64,000 nt of DNA from Bradyrhizobium forestalis (GTDB lineage: Bacteria; Pseudomonadota; Alphaproteobacteria; Rhizobiales; Xanthobacteraceae). Below the pieces are notes generated by a model. That model had not been told where the DNA came from. It saw nothing but the letters and a program-made list of their open reading frames with translations, and ran no database searches. Below, piece by piece: positions 25,046-34,647 of the stretch. Location of the stretch: NCBI RefSeq assembly GCF_002795245.1, contig NZ_PGVG01000032.1, positions 1-64,000 on the forward strand, written 5' to 3'. A program made the translations under genes and the position numbers. Each line of letters opens with the position of its first letter. The first letter of the stretch is position 1.

Positions 25046-26385
25046 ACGCGTCCCCTGACACTGGAAAGCCGCCGCTCGGCGAATTGATCGGGCGGCTGTC
25101 GGCCCTGCATCAGAAGCGCATCGATCTCGGGCTCGAGCGGATGCACCGCCTGCTCGAGCGGCTCGGCCATCCCGAACGCAAGCTGCCGCCGGTGATCCAC
25201 ATCGCCGGCACCAACGGCAAAGGCTCGACACTCGCTTATCTGCGCGCGACGCTGGAAGCCGCCGGCCTGCGTGTCCACGCCTACACCTCGCCCTATCTCG
25301 TCCGCATCAACGAATGTTTTCGCCTTGGCCGCGTCGGTGGCGGCGTGCTCGTCGGTGACGACGAATTGCGCGCCGCGCTGGAGGAGGTCGAGCGCGTCAA
25401 TGCCGGCGAGCCCGCGACATTGTTCGAGCTGAAGACAGCGGCAGCCTTCCATCTGTTCGCGCAGAACCCCGCCGACGTGGTGCTGCTCGAAGTCGGCCTC
25501 GGCGGCCGGCTCGATTCGACCAACGTGATCGATGCGCCGGCGGCCTGCGTGATCACGCCCGTCAGCATGGACCACATGGATTTTCTCGGGTCGACCCTGG
25601 CGTCGATTGCCGGCGAGAAGGCCGCGATCATCAAGCGCGGCGTGCCCGTGATTTGCGCCGAGCAAATGCCGGAGGCGATGGCCGTGATCGAAGCGCAGGC
25701 GAGGCGCATGCGTGCGCCGCTGTTTGCCGCGAACGAGAGCTGGCACGTCAATGTCGAGCGCGGGCGTCTGGTCTATTCCGACGATCGCGGCTTGATGGAT
25801 CTGCCAGCGCCGCGTCTGTTCGGCCGCCACCAATTCGCCAATGCCGGGCTCGCGATCGCGACGTTGCGCGCGATTCCGACCTTCAAGGTCAACCAAGCCG
25901 CGTTCGAGGCCGGCATTGTCGGCGCTGAATGGCCGGCGCGGATGCAGCGCCTCACCTCGGGTGAGCTGCTGTCCTGGGGGCCGCAGGGCTCGGACATCTG
26001 GCTCGACGGCGGCCACAATGCCGAGGGTGGGCGCGTTGCGGCCGCCGCGCTCGGCGATCTCGAAGAGCGCGTGTCGCGGCCGCTGGTGGTCATCGCCGGC
26101 ATGATGGCCAACAAGGACGCGCAGGGCTTTCTCGCCAATTTCGCCGGCCTCACCCGTCACATCATCGCAGTGCCGATCCCCGATACCGAGAACGCGATGC
26201 CGGCCGACCGCCTCGCCGATGCCGCGCGCAGCCTCGGCATGCGCGTCGAGCCCGCGCCCGGCATCGAAGCCGCCTTGCGCGCCTTGGCGAAGCTCGCCTA
26301 TGAGGTGCCGCCACGTATCCTGATCACCGGCTCGCTATATCTCGCCGGTCACGTGCTGGCGATCAACGGCACGCCGCCTGCATAG
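25042..26385 (+). CDS. folC: Bifunctional dihydrofolate/folylpolyglutamate synthase
   Basis: 447 residues, GTG start in a GTGA overlap with accD. The P-loop is HIAGTNGKGST, and the Mur-ligase-type middle carries VLLEVGLGGRLDSTNVID and SMDHMDFLG. WLDGGHNAEG starts the C-terminal ligase domain. It adds glutamate to dihydropteroate and then to folates. accD-folC is conserved across proteobacteria. Confidence 0.95.
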   Translation: MNASPDTGKPPLGELIGRLSALHQKRIDLGLERMHRLLERLGHPERKLPPVIHIAGTNGKGSTLAYLRATLEAAGLRVHAYTSPYLVRINECFRLGRVGGGVLVGDDELRAALEEVERVNAGEPATLFELKTAAAFHLFAQNPADVVLLEVGLGGRLDSTNVIDAPAACVITPVSMDHMDFLGSTLASIAGEKAAIIKRGVPVICAEQMPEAMAVIEAQARRMRAPLFAANESWHVNVERGRLVYSDDRGLMDLPAPRLFGRHQFANAGLAIATLRAIPTFKVNQAAFEAGIVGAEWPARMQRLTSGELLSWGPQGSDIWLDGGHNAEGGRVAAAALGDLEERVSRPLVVIAGMMANKDAQGFLANFAGLTRHIIAVPIPDTENAMPADRLADAARSLGMRVEPAPGIEAALRALAKLAYEVPPRILITGSLYLAGHVLAINGTPPA

Positions 26386-26389
26386 AGGT

Positions 26390-26530
26390 CTCGTGTCCCG
26401 GACAAGCGCAGCTCTTGGCAACGCGTAGCGTTGTCCAGGGCGGAGCGCTGATCCGGGACCCAGAATGCCGCACCATGGGCCCCGGCTCAGCAGCGCATCG
26501 CCAGGGAAGCGCTGCGTCCGGGGCACGAGA
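26390..26530. repeat. Palindromic repeat, family B, copy 1
   Basis: It starts CTCGTGTCCCGGACAAGCGC and ends GCGCTGCGTCCGGGGCACGAGAG, forming a long imperfect inverted repeat with internal GATCCGGGACCCAGA and GGGCCCCGGCTC blocks. Two relatives of the same length class lie at 34501 and 46773. Confidence 0.75.
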
Positions 26531-26533
26531 GTG

Positions 26534-27286
26534 ATGAGAATGCCAATGCGTTTCGCCGCGATTGCCGACATCCACGGAAATTACCTCGCGCTGGAAGCCG
26601 TCCTCGCCGACATCCACGCGCAAGGCATCGCCGATGTCGTCAATCTCGGCGACATGCTGAGCGGCCCGCTCGATGCACGCCGCACCGTCGAGATCCTGAT
26701 GCAGCTCGACGCCGTGCACGTGCTCGGCAATCACGACCGCTATCTGCTCGACCGTCCGCCGGAGAAGATGGGCGCGTGGGATCGTCCCGCCTACGACGCG
26801 CTCAACGCCGCGCAGCTCGACTGGCTGCGCGTACAGCCGATGACGCGGGTGTTTCGCGATCAGGTGTTCCTCTGCCATGCGACGCCCGACAACGACGAAA
26901 TCTATTGGCTCGACACCGTGCATCCCGACGGCACGGTGGCGCTGTCCCCGCTGGACCGGATCGAGCAATTCGCGCTGGGGCTCACGCAATCGCTGATCCT
27001 GTGCGCCCACACCCATCTCGCCCGCGCCGTGCGCTTGCGCGACGGCCGGCTGATCGTCAATCCCGGCAGCGTCGGCAGCCCCGGCTATCGCGACAAGCAT
27101 CCGGTCCCGCATGTCGTCGAAGCCGGCACGCCGCACGCGCGCTATGCGATCCTCGAACTGGTTGGCGGCAATTGGCAAGTGACATTTCGCAACATCGCCT
27201 ACGATCACGAGACCATGGCCGCGCTTGCACGCCGCAACAATCAGCCGGAGCTGGCGAATGCGCTGGCGACGGGATGGATCAAGTAG
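26534..27286 (+). CDS. Metallophosphoesterase (YfcE/MJ0936-like)
   Basis: About 250 residues. The calcineurin-like motifs are all present: ADIHGN, LGDMLSGP, GNHDR, and CAHTHLARAV plus NPGSVGSPG at the C-terminus. The start is uncertain among three nearby ATGs at 26534, 26540 and 26546; homologous domains begin MRFAAIADIHGN (26546). It is probably a small cytoplasmic phosphodiesterase with unknown physiological substrate. It lies convergent with trxA and shares a terminator region. Confidence 0.85.
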   Translation: MRMPMRFAAIADIHGNYLALEAVLADIHAQGIADVVNLGDMLSGPLDARRTVEILMQLDAVHVLGNHDRYLLDRPPEKMGAWDRPAYDALNAAQLDWLRVQPMTRVFRDQVFLCHATPDNDEIYWLDTVHPDGTVALSPLDRIEQFALGLTQSLILCAHTHLARAVRLRDGRLIVNPGSVGSPGYRDKHPVPHVVEAGTPHARYAILELVGGNWQVTFRNIAYDHETMAALARRNNQPELANALATGWIK

Positions 27287-27308
27287 GGTCCGGGCTACGC
27301 AAAACAAA

Positions 27309-27330
27309 ACGGCCGGCTTTCGCCGGCCGT
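27309..27330 (-). terminator. Terminator of the addB-addA-trxA unit
   Basis: ACGGCCGGC and GCCGGCCGT (9-bp perfect stem) around TTTC. On the minus strand it is followed by TTTGTTTT. It is 29 bp after the trxA stop and may also act weakly for the convergent phosphoesterase gene. Confidence 0.88.
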
Positions 27331-27358
27331 TGTCGAAAATAATCCTGCGCAGGGCAGA

Positions 27359-27679
27359 TCAGACCGCGGAGGTGATCCACTGCTGCAGCTTCGCCTTCGG
27401 TGCGGCGCCGACCTGGCGCGAGGCCATCTCGCCGCCCTTGAAGATCATCAGGGTCGGGATCGACATCACGCCGTACTTGGACGCGGTCTTCGGGCTCTCG
27501 TCGACGTTGAGCTTGACGATCTTGACCTTGTCGCCCATCGCACCGGCGATCTCGTCGAGGGCGGGCGCGATCATGCGGCAGGGGCCGCACCACTCGGCCC
27601 AGAAATCGACGACCACGGGGCCGTTCGCCTTGAGCACTTCGGCTTCGAAATCGGCGTCGGAAACCTTGCTAACGGCCAT
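27359..27679 (-). CDS. trxA: Thioredoxin
   Basis: 106 residues. The active site WCGPC has Cys31 and Cys34, and the cis-proline loop SIPTLMIFKGGE is intact. It is a general cytoplasmic disulfide reductase recycled by TrxB. It sits downstream of addA, an order typical of rhizobia, with a 70-bp gap that could hold its own promoter. Confidence 0.97.
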   Translation of the reverse strand: MAVSKVSDADFEAEVLKANGPVVVDFWAEWCGPCRMIAPALDEIAGAMGDKVKIVKLNVDESPKTASKYGVMSIPTLMIFKGGEMASRQVGAAPKAKLQQWITSAV

Positions 27680-27749
27680 TGGGAGTACCTCACTCGGTTG
27701 AAAGAGAATCGGCGCGACCTGGAATCGCGCCCGGGATCATGCGGTCAAC

Positions 27750-30700
27750 CTATGAACGGCTCCTTGCCGGGTCAAGGACGCTCACACCGAGATGAAGGGA
27801 TGCCAGCGCCGCGTCCAGCGCGGGGGCCGAAATCTCCATATATTCAAGGGCCTCGGTCCAGAGCAGCACGGCCCGGATGGGCCTTTCGGGATAAAGCCGG
27901 GCCAGCACCGCCCGGTACAGCGCAAGCTGGCGGACATAGGCGGCGGGCGCCTCCGTGGCGCTCTTCGGCGCGGCTTGGTTGGTCTTGAAATCGACGATCA
28001 GGACCTCCGTGGGGCCGACGACCAGCCGGTCGATCTGTCCCGACACCAGGGCCGGGGTGCGGCCCGGGCGCTCCAGCCGGCCGACGATCGAGACTTCCGC
28101 CCGGCTGCCGGCGGCAAACACCGGAGCGAAACGCGGTTCATTGATCAAGGCGAGCACCTTGTCGGCCAGCGCAATGCGGTCGGCCTCCGCCCAGTCCGAG
28201 GCGTTGCGCGCCATGAAGCCGAGCGCGGCCTCGCGCCGGCGCTCCATGGCGATGTCGGGCAGGGATTGCAGGAGACGATGCACCAGCGTGCCGCGTTGCA
28301 GCGCGAGGGCGCGGGACTGGATTGATTCGCCTGATCGTACGCTGCGGCCCTCCTCGGCAGACTGGCCCGAGGGACGCACGGGATCGTCGTCAATGGTCTC
28401 GCGCGGCGCCGGTGTCCGCAGCCAGTCCGGCAACGCGATGGTCTGGTGCGCGGATGTCGCGGGCGCGCCCAGCGCCGCAACGTCCTCCGGCCGGGCGAAC
28501 CGGGTCACCTTTCCGAGCGCCGTCTCGATCACCTGCTTGTCGAGGCCTGAGCCGGCGAGCCCGGCGTTGACGAGGTCGTACCAGCTCAGCTTGCGGACCG
28601 TCTTCATGTTGCCGGGCATGCAGCCGCCGACGATCAGCCGGTCCGCCGCGCGCGTCATCGCGACGTAGAGCAGGCGGCGATACTCGTCCTCGGTCTCCTC
28701 GATCATCGCCTTGCGTGCGTCAGCGACGGGCTTGGGATCATCAGCCTTGCGCCCGGCCCAGACCACGACCTCGCCGCCATTGCCGCGCGGCACGTGGATC
28801 AGCCGCAGCCGCTGCGAGTCCGCGGGCGACGATGTCGTGTCGACCATGAACACGACGGAGGCCTCGAGGCCCTTCGCGCCGTGCACGGTCATCACGCGCA
28901 CCTCGTCGCGCGAGATCTCCATGTCGCGCTTCACCTCGGTGTCGGCCGAGCGCAACCAGGCCATGAAGCCTTGCAGCGAGGCCGGCGCCTTGCGCTCGTA
29001 GCTCAGCGCCAGCTCGAGGAATTCGTCGAGCGCGTCATTGGCCTCATGGCCGAGCCGGCGCAGGATGCGCGCGCGCCCGCCGTCGCCCCCTAACAGCCAG
29101 GCGTAGAAGGCGAACGGCGTCTCCTCGCGCGCACGCATCTCGCAGGCTTCCAGGCGCCGCAATGCCGTGGCGAACTTTTCGCTCGTGGCCGCATGCTCGC
29201 CGAGCGCGCGGCGCAGCGAGCCCTTGCGGTCCCAGGCGAGCTGGAACAGGTCGTCGTCATCGAGCCCGAACAGCGGGCTTTTCAGCGCCACCGCGAGCGC
29301 GAGATCGTCTTGCGGCAGCAGCAGCGCGTCGGCAAGGTTCATCAGGTCGATGATCGCGATGTGCTCGGTGAGCTTGAGGCGGTCGGCGCCGGCGACCGGA
29401 ATGTTGGCGTGCTTCAGCGCCTGGATCACGGCATCGAATGCGTTGCCGCGCCGGCGCACCAGGATCAGCATGTCGCCATAACGCAGGGGACGCCGTTCGC
29501 CTTCGTGCCCCGTCAGCGTGCCGCTCTCGACCAGCCGCTTGATCTCGGCCTGGATGCGGCGCGCGAGCTTGACCTCGGGGCTGGTGACGGCGACGCCGTC
29601 GAACGGCGCGCGCCAGCCCTCGATGTCCTGCCGATCGTCGGCCTCGGCGAGATCCCACAGCTCGATCACGCTCGGCCCGGCGTCCGCGAGCGCGTTGTGC
29701 AGGGGATGGCCGATCTCGACCGAGTGGATGCTCTTGTAGATCTCCGGCTCGCGGAAGACGCGGTCGACCGAGTGCAGGATCGCAGCGCCCGAGCGGAACG
29801 AATAGGTGAAGGCGACCGGATCGAATTTCAGCCCGGCGGCGGTGAACTTGCGATGCAGCTCGCGCCGCCGCGCATCGAATTCGTGGGGAGCCGCGCCCTG
29901 GAACGAGAAGATCGACTGCTTCTCGTCGCCCACCGCGAACACCGTGCGGTTCAACCCTTCTCGCGCGCCCTCGCCGGCGGTGAACTCCGAAATGATGTGC
30001 GCGACGATGTCCCATTGCCGCGGACTGGTGTCCTGCGCCTCGTCGATCAGAACGTGGTCGACGCCTCGGTCGAGCTTGTAATGCACCCAGCCCGAGGAGA
30101 TGCGATCCAGCATCGCCAGCGTCTTGTCGATCAGATCGTCATAGTCGAGCAGCCCGCGCTCCTGCTTCTCGCGGCGGTAATTCGCGGCAGCCGCGGTCGC
30201 GATGTGCAGCAGGGCCGCGGTGCGGTCGCGCAGGGTCACTGCGCGGCGCTTCTCGATCAATCCACTGATGCGCTGCGCTTCGGCTTCGAACAAGCGTGCG
30301 ACGGACGGGTTGTGGTCGCAAAACTTCTTGGTCAGCACCGCCTTGCGCGGCAGCTTGTCGTCGGTGAGGAAGACGCTGAGGTAAGCGTCGACCTGGGCTG
30401 CGCTGGAAAACACCTTTGCCTCGCGGAGGCGGCCAGCCTGGTCGTTGTCCGATTTGCTGCCGTCCTCCAGCGCGAATGCGAGGTCGTCCCAGCGCGATCG
30501 CGGCAGGAACGGGCCATCCAGAATTTCCGTCTCGACGTCCTCGATGCGGTCGCTCGCGTCGACGCCCAGCACCGCCGCCATCTGCGCGGCAGCGGCCTCC
30601 GCGTTGCCGGCCTCGTCGGTCCAGGCCATGAAGTGGTCGCGGCTCAGACAAGCCTCGCGCACGACCTCCTTGAAGGTAACATCGGCGGCGCTGGCCATCG

Positions 30701-31259
30701 CGGTCAGCAGCGCGCGGCCGGTGACGCTCTCCGGATCGCGCGCGGCCTCCAGCAGCACCTTCAGATTGGCGCGCTCCATCATGTCGGTCTGGTCGCGCTC
30801 GTCGATCACGGCAAAGCGCGCCGGGACATTGGCCTCGAACGGAAACTGCTGGAGCAGGCGCGTGCACAGCGCGTGGATGGTCTGCACCTTCAGCCCGCCC
30901 GGCGTCTCCAGCGCGCAGGCGAACAGTTTTCGCGCGTCGCGGCGCAGTTTTGCGCTGGGATGCGGAATGCCGACGGCGCGGATCGCGGCATCGAGCCCGG
31001 TGTCGTCCAGCGTTACCCAATGACCAAGCGTAGTGAACACGCGCTCGGCCATGTTGGCGGCGGCGGCCTTGGTGAAGGTGATGCAGAGAATCTTCTCCGG
31101 CGGCACGCCCGATAGCAACAGGCGGATCACCCGCTGCACCAGCACATGGGTCTTGCCGGAGCCGGCATTCGCCGACACGAAGGCCGATGCGGTCGGATCG
31201 GACGCACGCGCCTGCCGCGCGCGCACCTCGTCGGGGATGGGACGCGGCGCCTTCACCAT
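27750..31259 (-). CDS. addA: Double-strand-break repair helicase-nuclease AddA
   Basis: About 1169 residues from ATG 31259 (MVKAPRPIPDEV), overlapping the addB stop. An SF1A helicase: Walker A ANAGSGKTHVL, motif II LIDEAQDTS, motif III VGDEKQSIFSFQGA and motif VI YVAMTRAADRLIVGG. The C-terminal RecB-like nuclease domain carries VLIVDFKTNQ. With AddB it resects DNA ends for RecA in the alphaproteobacterial counterpart of RecBCD. An in-frame start 33 bases upstream would lie wholly in addB and lacks support. Confidence 0.95.
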   Translation of the reverse strand: MVKAPRPIPDEVRARQARASDPTASAFVSANAGSGKTHVLVQRVIRLLLSGVPPEKILCITFTKAAAANMAERVFTTLGHWVTLDDTGLDAAIRAVGIPHPSAKLRRDARKLFACALETPGGLKVQTIHALCTRLLQQFPFEANVPARFAVIDERDQTDMMERANLKVLLEAARDPESVTGRALLTAMASAADVTFKEVVREACLSRDHFMAWTDEAGNAEAAAAQMAAVLGVDASDRIEDVETEILDGPFLPRSRWDDLAFALEDGSKSDNDQAGRLREAKVFSSAAQVDAYLSVFLTDDKLPRKAVLTKKFCDHNPSVARLFEAEAQRISGLIEKRRAVTLRDRTAALLHIATAAAANYRREKQERGLLDYDDLIDKTLAMLDRISSGWVHYKLDRGVDHVLIDEAQDTSPRQWDIVAHIISEFTAGEGAREGLNRTVFAVGDEKQSIFSFQGAAPHEFDARRRELHRKFTAAGLKFDPVAFTYSFRSGAAILHSVDRVFREPEIYKSIHSVEIGHPLHNALADAGPSVIELWDLAEADDRQDIEGWRAPFDGVAVTSPEVKLARRIQAEIKRLVESGTLTGHEGERRPLRYGDMLILVRRRGNAFDAVIQALKHANIPVAGADRLKLTEHIAIIDLMNLADALLLPQDDLALAVALKSPLFGLDDDDLFQLAWDRKGSLRRALGEHAATSEKFATALRRLEACEMRAREETPFAFYAWLLGGDGGRARILRRLGHEANDALDEFLELALSYERKAPASLQGFMAWLRSADTEVKRDMEISRDEVRVMTVHGAKGLEASVVFMVDTTSSPADSQRLRLIHVPRGNGGEVVVWAGRKADDPKPVADARKAMIEETEDEYRRLLYVAMTRAADRLIVGGCMPGNMKTVRKLSWYDLVNAGLAGSGLDKQVIETALGKVTRFARPEDVAALGAPATSAHQTIALPDWLRTPAPRETIDDDPVRPSGQSAEEGRSVRSGESIQSRALALQRGTLVHRLLQSLPDIAMERRREAALGFMARNASDWAEADRIALADKVLALINEPRFAPVFAAGSRAEVSIVGRLERPGRTPALVSGQIDRLVVGPTEVLIVDFKTNQAAPKSATEAPAAYVRQLALYRAVLARLYPERPIRAVLLWTEALEYMEISAPALDAALASLHLGVSVLDPARSRS

Positions 31260-34200
31260 TCCTCGATCCCCAATCCGCCGGCTGCCGACCATTCCTTGAT
31301 CCGCGCGAGATCGTCATAGGTGCCGTAGCGGTTCGCCCACATCGGCAGGTTCAGTGAGGTATAGGCCTGGTTCTCGTCCTCGAAGGCACGGATCAGCGCC
31401 TCAAGCTTGGCCCGCGCCTCGGCGGCCGCGGTGTCCGGTGGCTGCGGCTCGTCGCCCTGCTTGTACTTGAGTTCGAGGATGCGCTCCTCGCCCGGCGGGT
31501 TGTTGCCGCTGAGGCGGACATAGACGAGCTGGCTCACGGAGGAGCCGGCGTCGATATCAGGGAATCCGCCCTCGCGCAGGATCGCGGCTTCCAGCGTCAG
31601 CTGCGGCGACAGGCCCATGCGGACCTGCTTGCCGGTCGGTGGCTGCCCGGTCTTGTAGTCGAGAATGGCGTAGCTGCCGCCCTGGCGGCGCTCGATGCGG
31701 TCGGCGCGGGCGGAGAGGCGAAAGCTGCGCTGATGGTCGAGCATGATCGAGATCTCGCCATGGGTCTCCGCGACGATCGCCCCGATCGCATCGCGCCGCG
31801 CCGTCTCCCATTCGCCGAACCAGCGCGCGATGCGCTGGAAGCGCGGCCACCACAGCGCCCGCGCCTCGGGCCGTTCCATCAGCGGCGCAAAATGCTTCTC
31901 GCCGATCGCGCGCAGCACGCGCGCGGGATCGTCGGGCAGACGCGTCGCATAAACTTCCGTGAATTCGCCGATCGCTTCGTGAATCGCCGAGCCACGGTCT
32001 GCGGCCGACAGCGGCATGTCGACGGGATCGAGCGCATCGAGCCGCAGAATGTACCTGGCATAGATCGTGTAGGGATCGCGCAGCCAGTCCTCGATCGCGG
32101 TGACGGACATCTTCAACGGCCGCGTCGCGCGCGGCGGTCGCGGCTCGGGCTGCTTGATCGGCGTGACCTCGTCGGGCTGGTCCAGTGCGGCTGCGAACTG
32201 CACATACTTCTCGCCGGCGCGAATGGCCGTCTTCCAGAGCTCGTCGCCCGCCACCGCTTCCAACCGATGAAGAAAGCGCGAAGCGACGGCAGGCGCGCCG
32301 CCGGCCTTCGCGGAATGCGTGAGGATCACTTCATCCCCTCCAAGCAGCTGCGCGAAGTCGTGGGCGGAGAGGCCGATACGGCGCTCCGGCAGATCGAGGC
32401 CGAGCTCGTGCCGCATCGGCCGGCTGAGCCAGGGATCGATCCGCGGCGCCGGCGGCCAGACGCCTTCGATCAGGCCGCCGACGATGATGCGGTCAGCCTG
32501 CATCAGGCGCGATTCCAGCGGGCCGTAGATCTGCAGGCGCGCGCCCGGCCTGTCGCGCCGCCGCACCGCGCGATCGCCGAACGCGGTCTGGAAGACGTCG
32601 GGGTAATCCGACAGCGGCACCATCAATCCGCTGGTCGTGCCGCCGCGCAGGAGATCGTCAAAGGCGCTGGCGAGCGAAAGACCATCGCGCTCCTCGAAGG
32701 CGAGCGGGATGCCCTGCTCGTCGCGCGACAGCTCGATCATGATCTCGCGATGCCGGTGCGCGAGCTCGGCGAAGTCATATGGCTTCGACGGCGGCAGGCT
32801 CTCGATCGGCGCCAACGCCTTCTGCAAGGCATTGATCAGCGCCTGGATGCGATCGAGATCCTCGGCTTTGAGACGTGCGCGCGGCTCGGCTTTGTGGAGA
32901 GCGGAGACCTCGCTGCGCCACAGCTTTGCCAGCTCCTCGCGAAAACGGTCGAATTCGCGCAAGAGGCCGGTCGTGCCCGCAGGCGGACGCGTGCCGCGCA
33001 AGACCGCGAGCTCGAGGCCTTCAATCGCCGCTTTCCACGCACCGGGCGCGCGGCCGAGCCGGCACAGCGGGTGCTTCAGCATCGCCAGCAATGTCGGCGG
33101 CTCCAGGCCCTTGGTCGCCGCCTCTGCTGCGAGGCGAGCAAAAGTGCCGGCGGGCGTTTCCATCAAGACGTCGCCGCCGGAATCGTCGAAGGCAAGATCC
33201 CATCGGGTCAGCGCCGCCATCACCCGCCGCGCCAGCGCGCGGTCGGGCGTCACCAGCGCCGCAGATTTGTCGAGATGCCGCGCCTCGCGCATCGCAATGG
33301 CGATCGCAAGCGCTTCCATTTCAGGGTTGGGAGCCTCGACGACCGCGAGACTTCTCATGCCGCCGGAGATTTTCGCGGCGACCTCAGGCTGCTTCAGCCG
33401 GTCGTGCCAGACTTCCGTCTTGGCGGACGGCCGCATCGACTCCGACGCGAGCAGGTCGCGGCCGCCTTCCGCCGGCGGCTGAAGAATCTCGACATCGCTG
33501 CGTTTGATGCCTAAGCGCTGCAGCAGCGCATGCATGGCATATTGCGGATGGTTCGAGGCCGGATGCTCTGCGAACTTGCCGAGCGCGTCGCGCACGCCGC
33601 CGATGGTGCGCCAGGCATCGTCGTCGAGATCGGTGTCGAGGCCCGGCAGCACCACCGCGCCATGCGGCAGCGCGGCGATCGCATGCAGGAATTTCGCGGT
33701 GGCCGGCATCGAGCCGGTCGAGCCCGCCGCGATCACGGGCCCGTTCGGATGCGCGGTCAATCGCTTGGCTTCCGCCGCGATCAGCAGATCGCGCCGCGCC
33801 GCAGGCTCGATGCGGTTGATCTCGGCGAGATGATTGGGCCAGGCAATGCGGGCGATGCGCAAGAATTCGAGCGAGTGCTGCCAGTAGCGGTCGAGGTTAT
33901 CAGGCACCAGGCCGTCGAGCGCGCTCCAGTCGACGCCGCGCGTCACCATGTCGTCGATCAGGCGGGCGAGATCGGAAGCCAGCGCCAGCGTCGAGGCAGG
34001 GCCGCCGACCACCAGCGGCGCCAGCACCGGGCCCTTGGCCCAGGCGGCGACGAGCTGCGCCAGTGTCAGCCGCCGTTCGAGCTCGCCCAGCCGCGGCGGG
34101 ATGTCGAGCGGCGTTGCGCCGGAGAACTGCTCGCCCTCGTCGGCGAAAGCGAGCTCGTCCTCGTCGATATCGCCGAGCGCGACGATGCGCGGCAGCACCA

Positions 34201-34399
34201 CCGCGTCCGATTTCATCTCGTCGAGAAAGATCTCGCGCACGACGCGCATCGCGCGCCGTGTCGGCAGATAGAGCGTGGCGTCGGCCAGCCGCGCCGGTTC
34301 CTTGCGCGCCTCGAAGCCGTCCACCAGCCGGCCGTCGAGCAGGGCCGTAACGACCGTGCGCAGGAACGGAACTGAGATGGGAACGCTGAAAACGCGCAT
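31253..34399 (-). CDS. addB: Double-strand-break repair protein AddB
   Basis: 1048 residues from ATG 34399 (MRVFSVPISVPFLRTVVTALL), with AGG 7 bases upstream. The N-terminal half is a degenerate SF1-like module; the C-terminal nuclease domain has MSVTAIEDWLRDPYTIYARYIL and AILDYKTGQPPTGKQV. It forms the AddAB heterodimer. The alphaproteobacterial type lacks the canonical Walker A of Firmicutes AddB: its N-terminus has FEARKEPARLADATLYLPTRRAMR. The stop overlaps the addA ATG. Confidence 0.94.
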   Translation of the reverse strand: MRVFSVPISVPFLRTVVTALLDGRLVDGFEARKEPARLADATLYLPTRRAMRVVREIFLDEMKSDAVVLPRIVALGDIDEDELAFADEGEQFSGATPLDIPPRLGELERRLTLAQLVAAWAKGPVLAPLVVGGPASTLALASDLARLIDDMVTRGVDWSALDGLVPDNLDRYWQHSLEFLRIARIAWPNHLAEINRIEPAARRDLLIAAEAKRLTAHPNGPVIAAGSTGSMPATAKFLHAIAALPHGAVVLPGLDTDLDDDAWRTIGGVRDALGKFAEHPASNHPQYAMHALLQRLGIKRSDVEILQPPAEGGRDLLASESMRPSAKTEVWHDRLKQPEVAAKISGGMRSLAVVEAPNPEMEALAIAIAMREARHLDKSAALVTPDRALARRVMAALTRWDLAFDDSGGDVLMETPAGTFARLAAEAATKGLEPPTLLAMLKHPLCRLGRAPGAWKAAIEGLELAVLRGTRPPAGTTGLLREFDRFREELAKLWRSEVSALHKAEPRARLKAEDLDRIQALINALQKALAPIESLPPSKPYDFAELAHRHREIMIELSRDEQGIPLAFEERDGLSLASAFDDLLRGGTTSGLMVPLSDYPDVFQTAFGDRAVRRRDRPGARLQIYGPLESRLMQADRIIVGGLIEGVWPPAPRIDPWLSRPMRHELGLDLPERRIGLSAHDFAQLLGGDEVILTHSAKAGGAPAVASRFLHRLEAVAGDELWKTAIRAGEKYVQFAAALDQPDEVTPIKQPEPRPPRATRPLKMSVTAIEDWLRDPYTIYARYILRLDALDPVDMPLSAADRGSAIHEAIGEFTEVYATRLPDDPARVLRAIGEKHFAPLMERPEARALWWPRFQRIARWFGEWETARRDAIGAIVAETHGEISIMLDHQRSFRLSARADRIERRQGGSYAILDYKTGQPPTGKQVRMGLSPQLTLEAAILREGGFPDIDAGSSVSQLVYVRLSGNNPPGEERILELKYKQGDEPQPPDTAAAEARAKLEALIRAFEDENQAYTSLNLPMWANRYGTYDDLARIKEWSAAGGLGIEEW

Positions 34400-34500
34400 G
34401 AGCTGCCTGATTCGGGAATCAGGCGCCAATATAGGGAGGCGAGCCCGAATGGTCATGGGTCGGCGCGAGGTCTTCCCCGCTGTTCGCCGGCATCACCATT

Positions 34501-34644
34501 CTCGTGCCCCGGACGCAGCGCAGCACGTAGTGATGCGCTGCTGAGCCGGGGGCCCAGATTACTTCGTTCCGCAAGTGAGGATGGGCTGGGTCCCGGCTCT
34601 GCGGAGCGGCACGTTGTGCCGCTCCGCGTACGGGACACGAGAGA
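34501..34644. repeat. Palindromic repeat, family B, copy 2
   Basis: Begins CTCGTGCCCCGGACGCAGCG and ends with GTACGGGACACGAGAG. The inner part has GCTGAGCCGGGGGCCCAGAT and CTGGGTCCCGGCTCTGCGGA. It fills the gap between addB and the nucleotidyltransferase gene, within what is otherwise one transcription unit. Confidence 0.78.
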
Positions 34645-34647
34645 GCC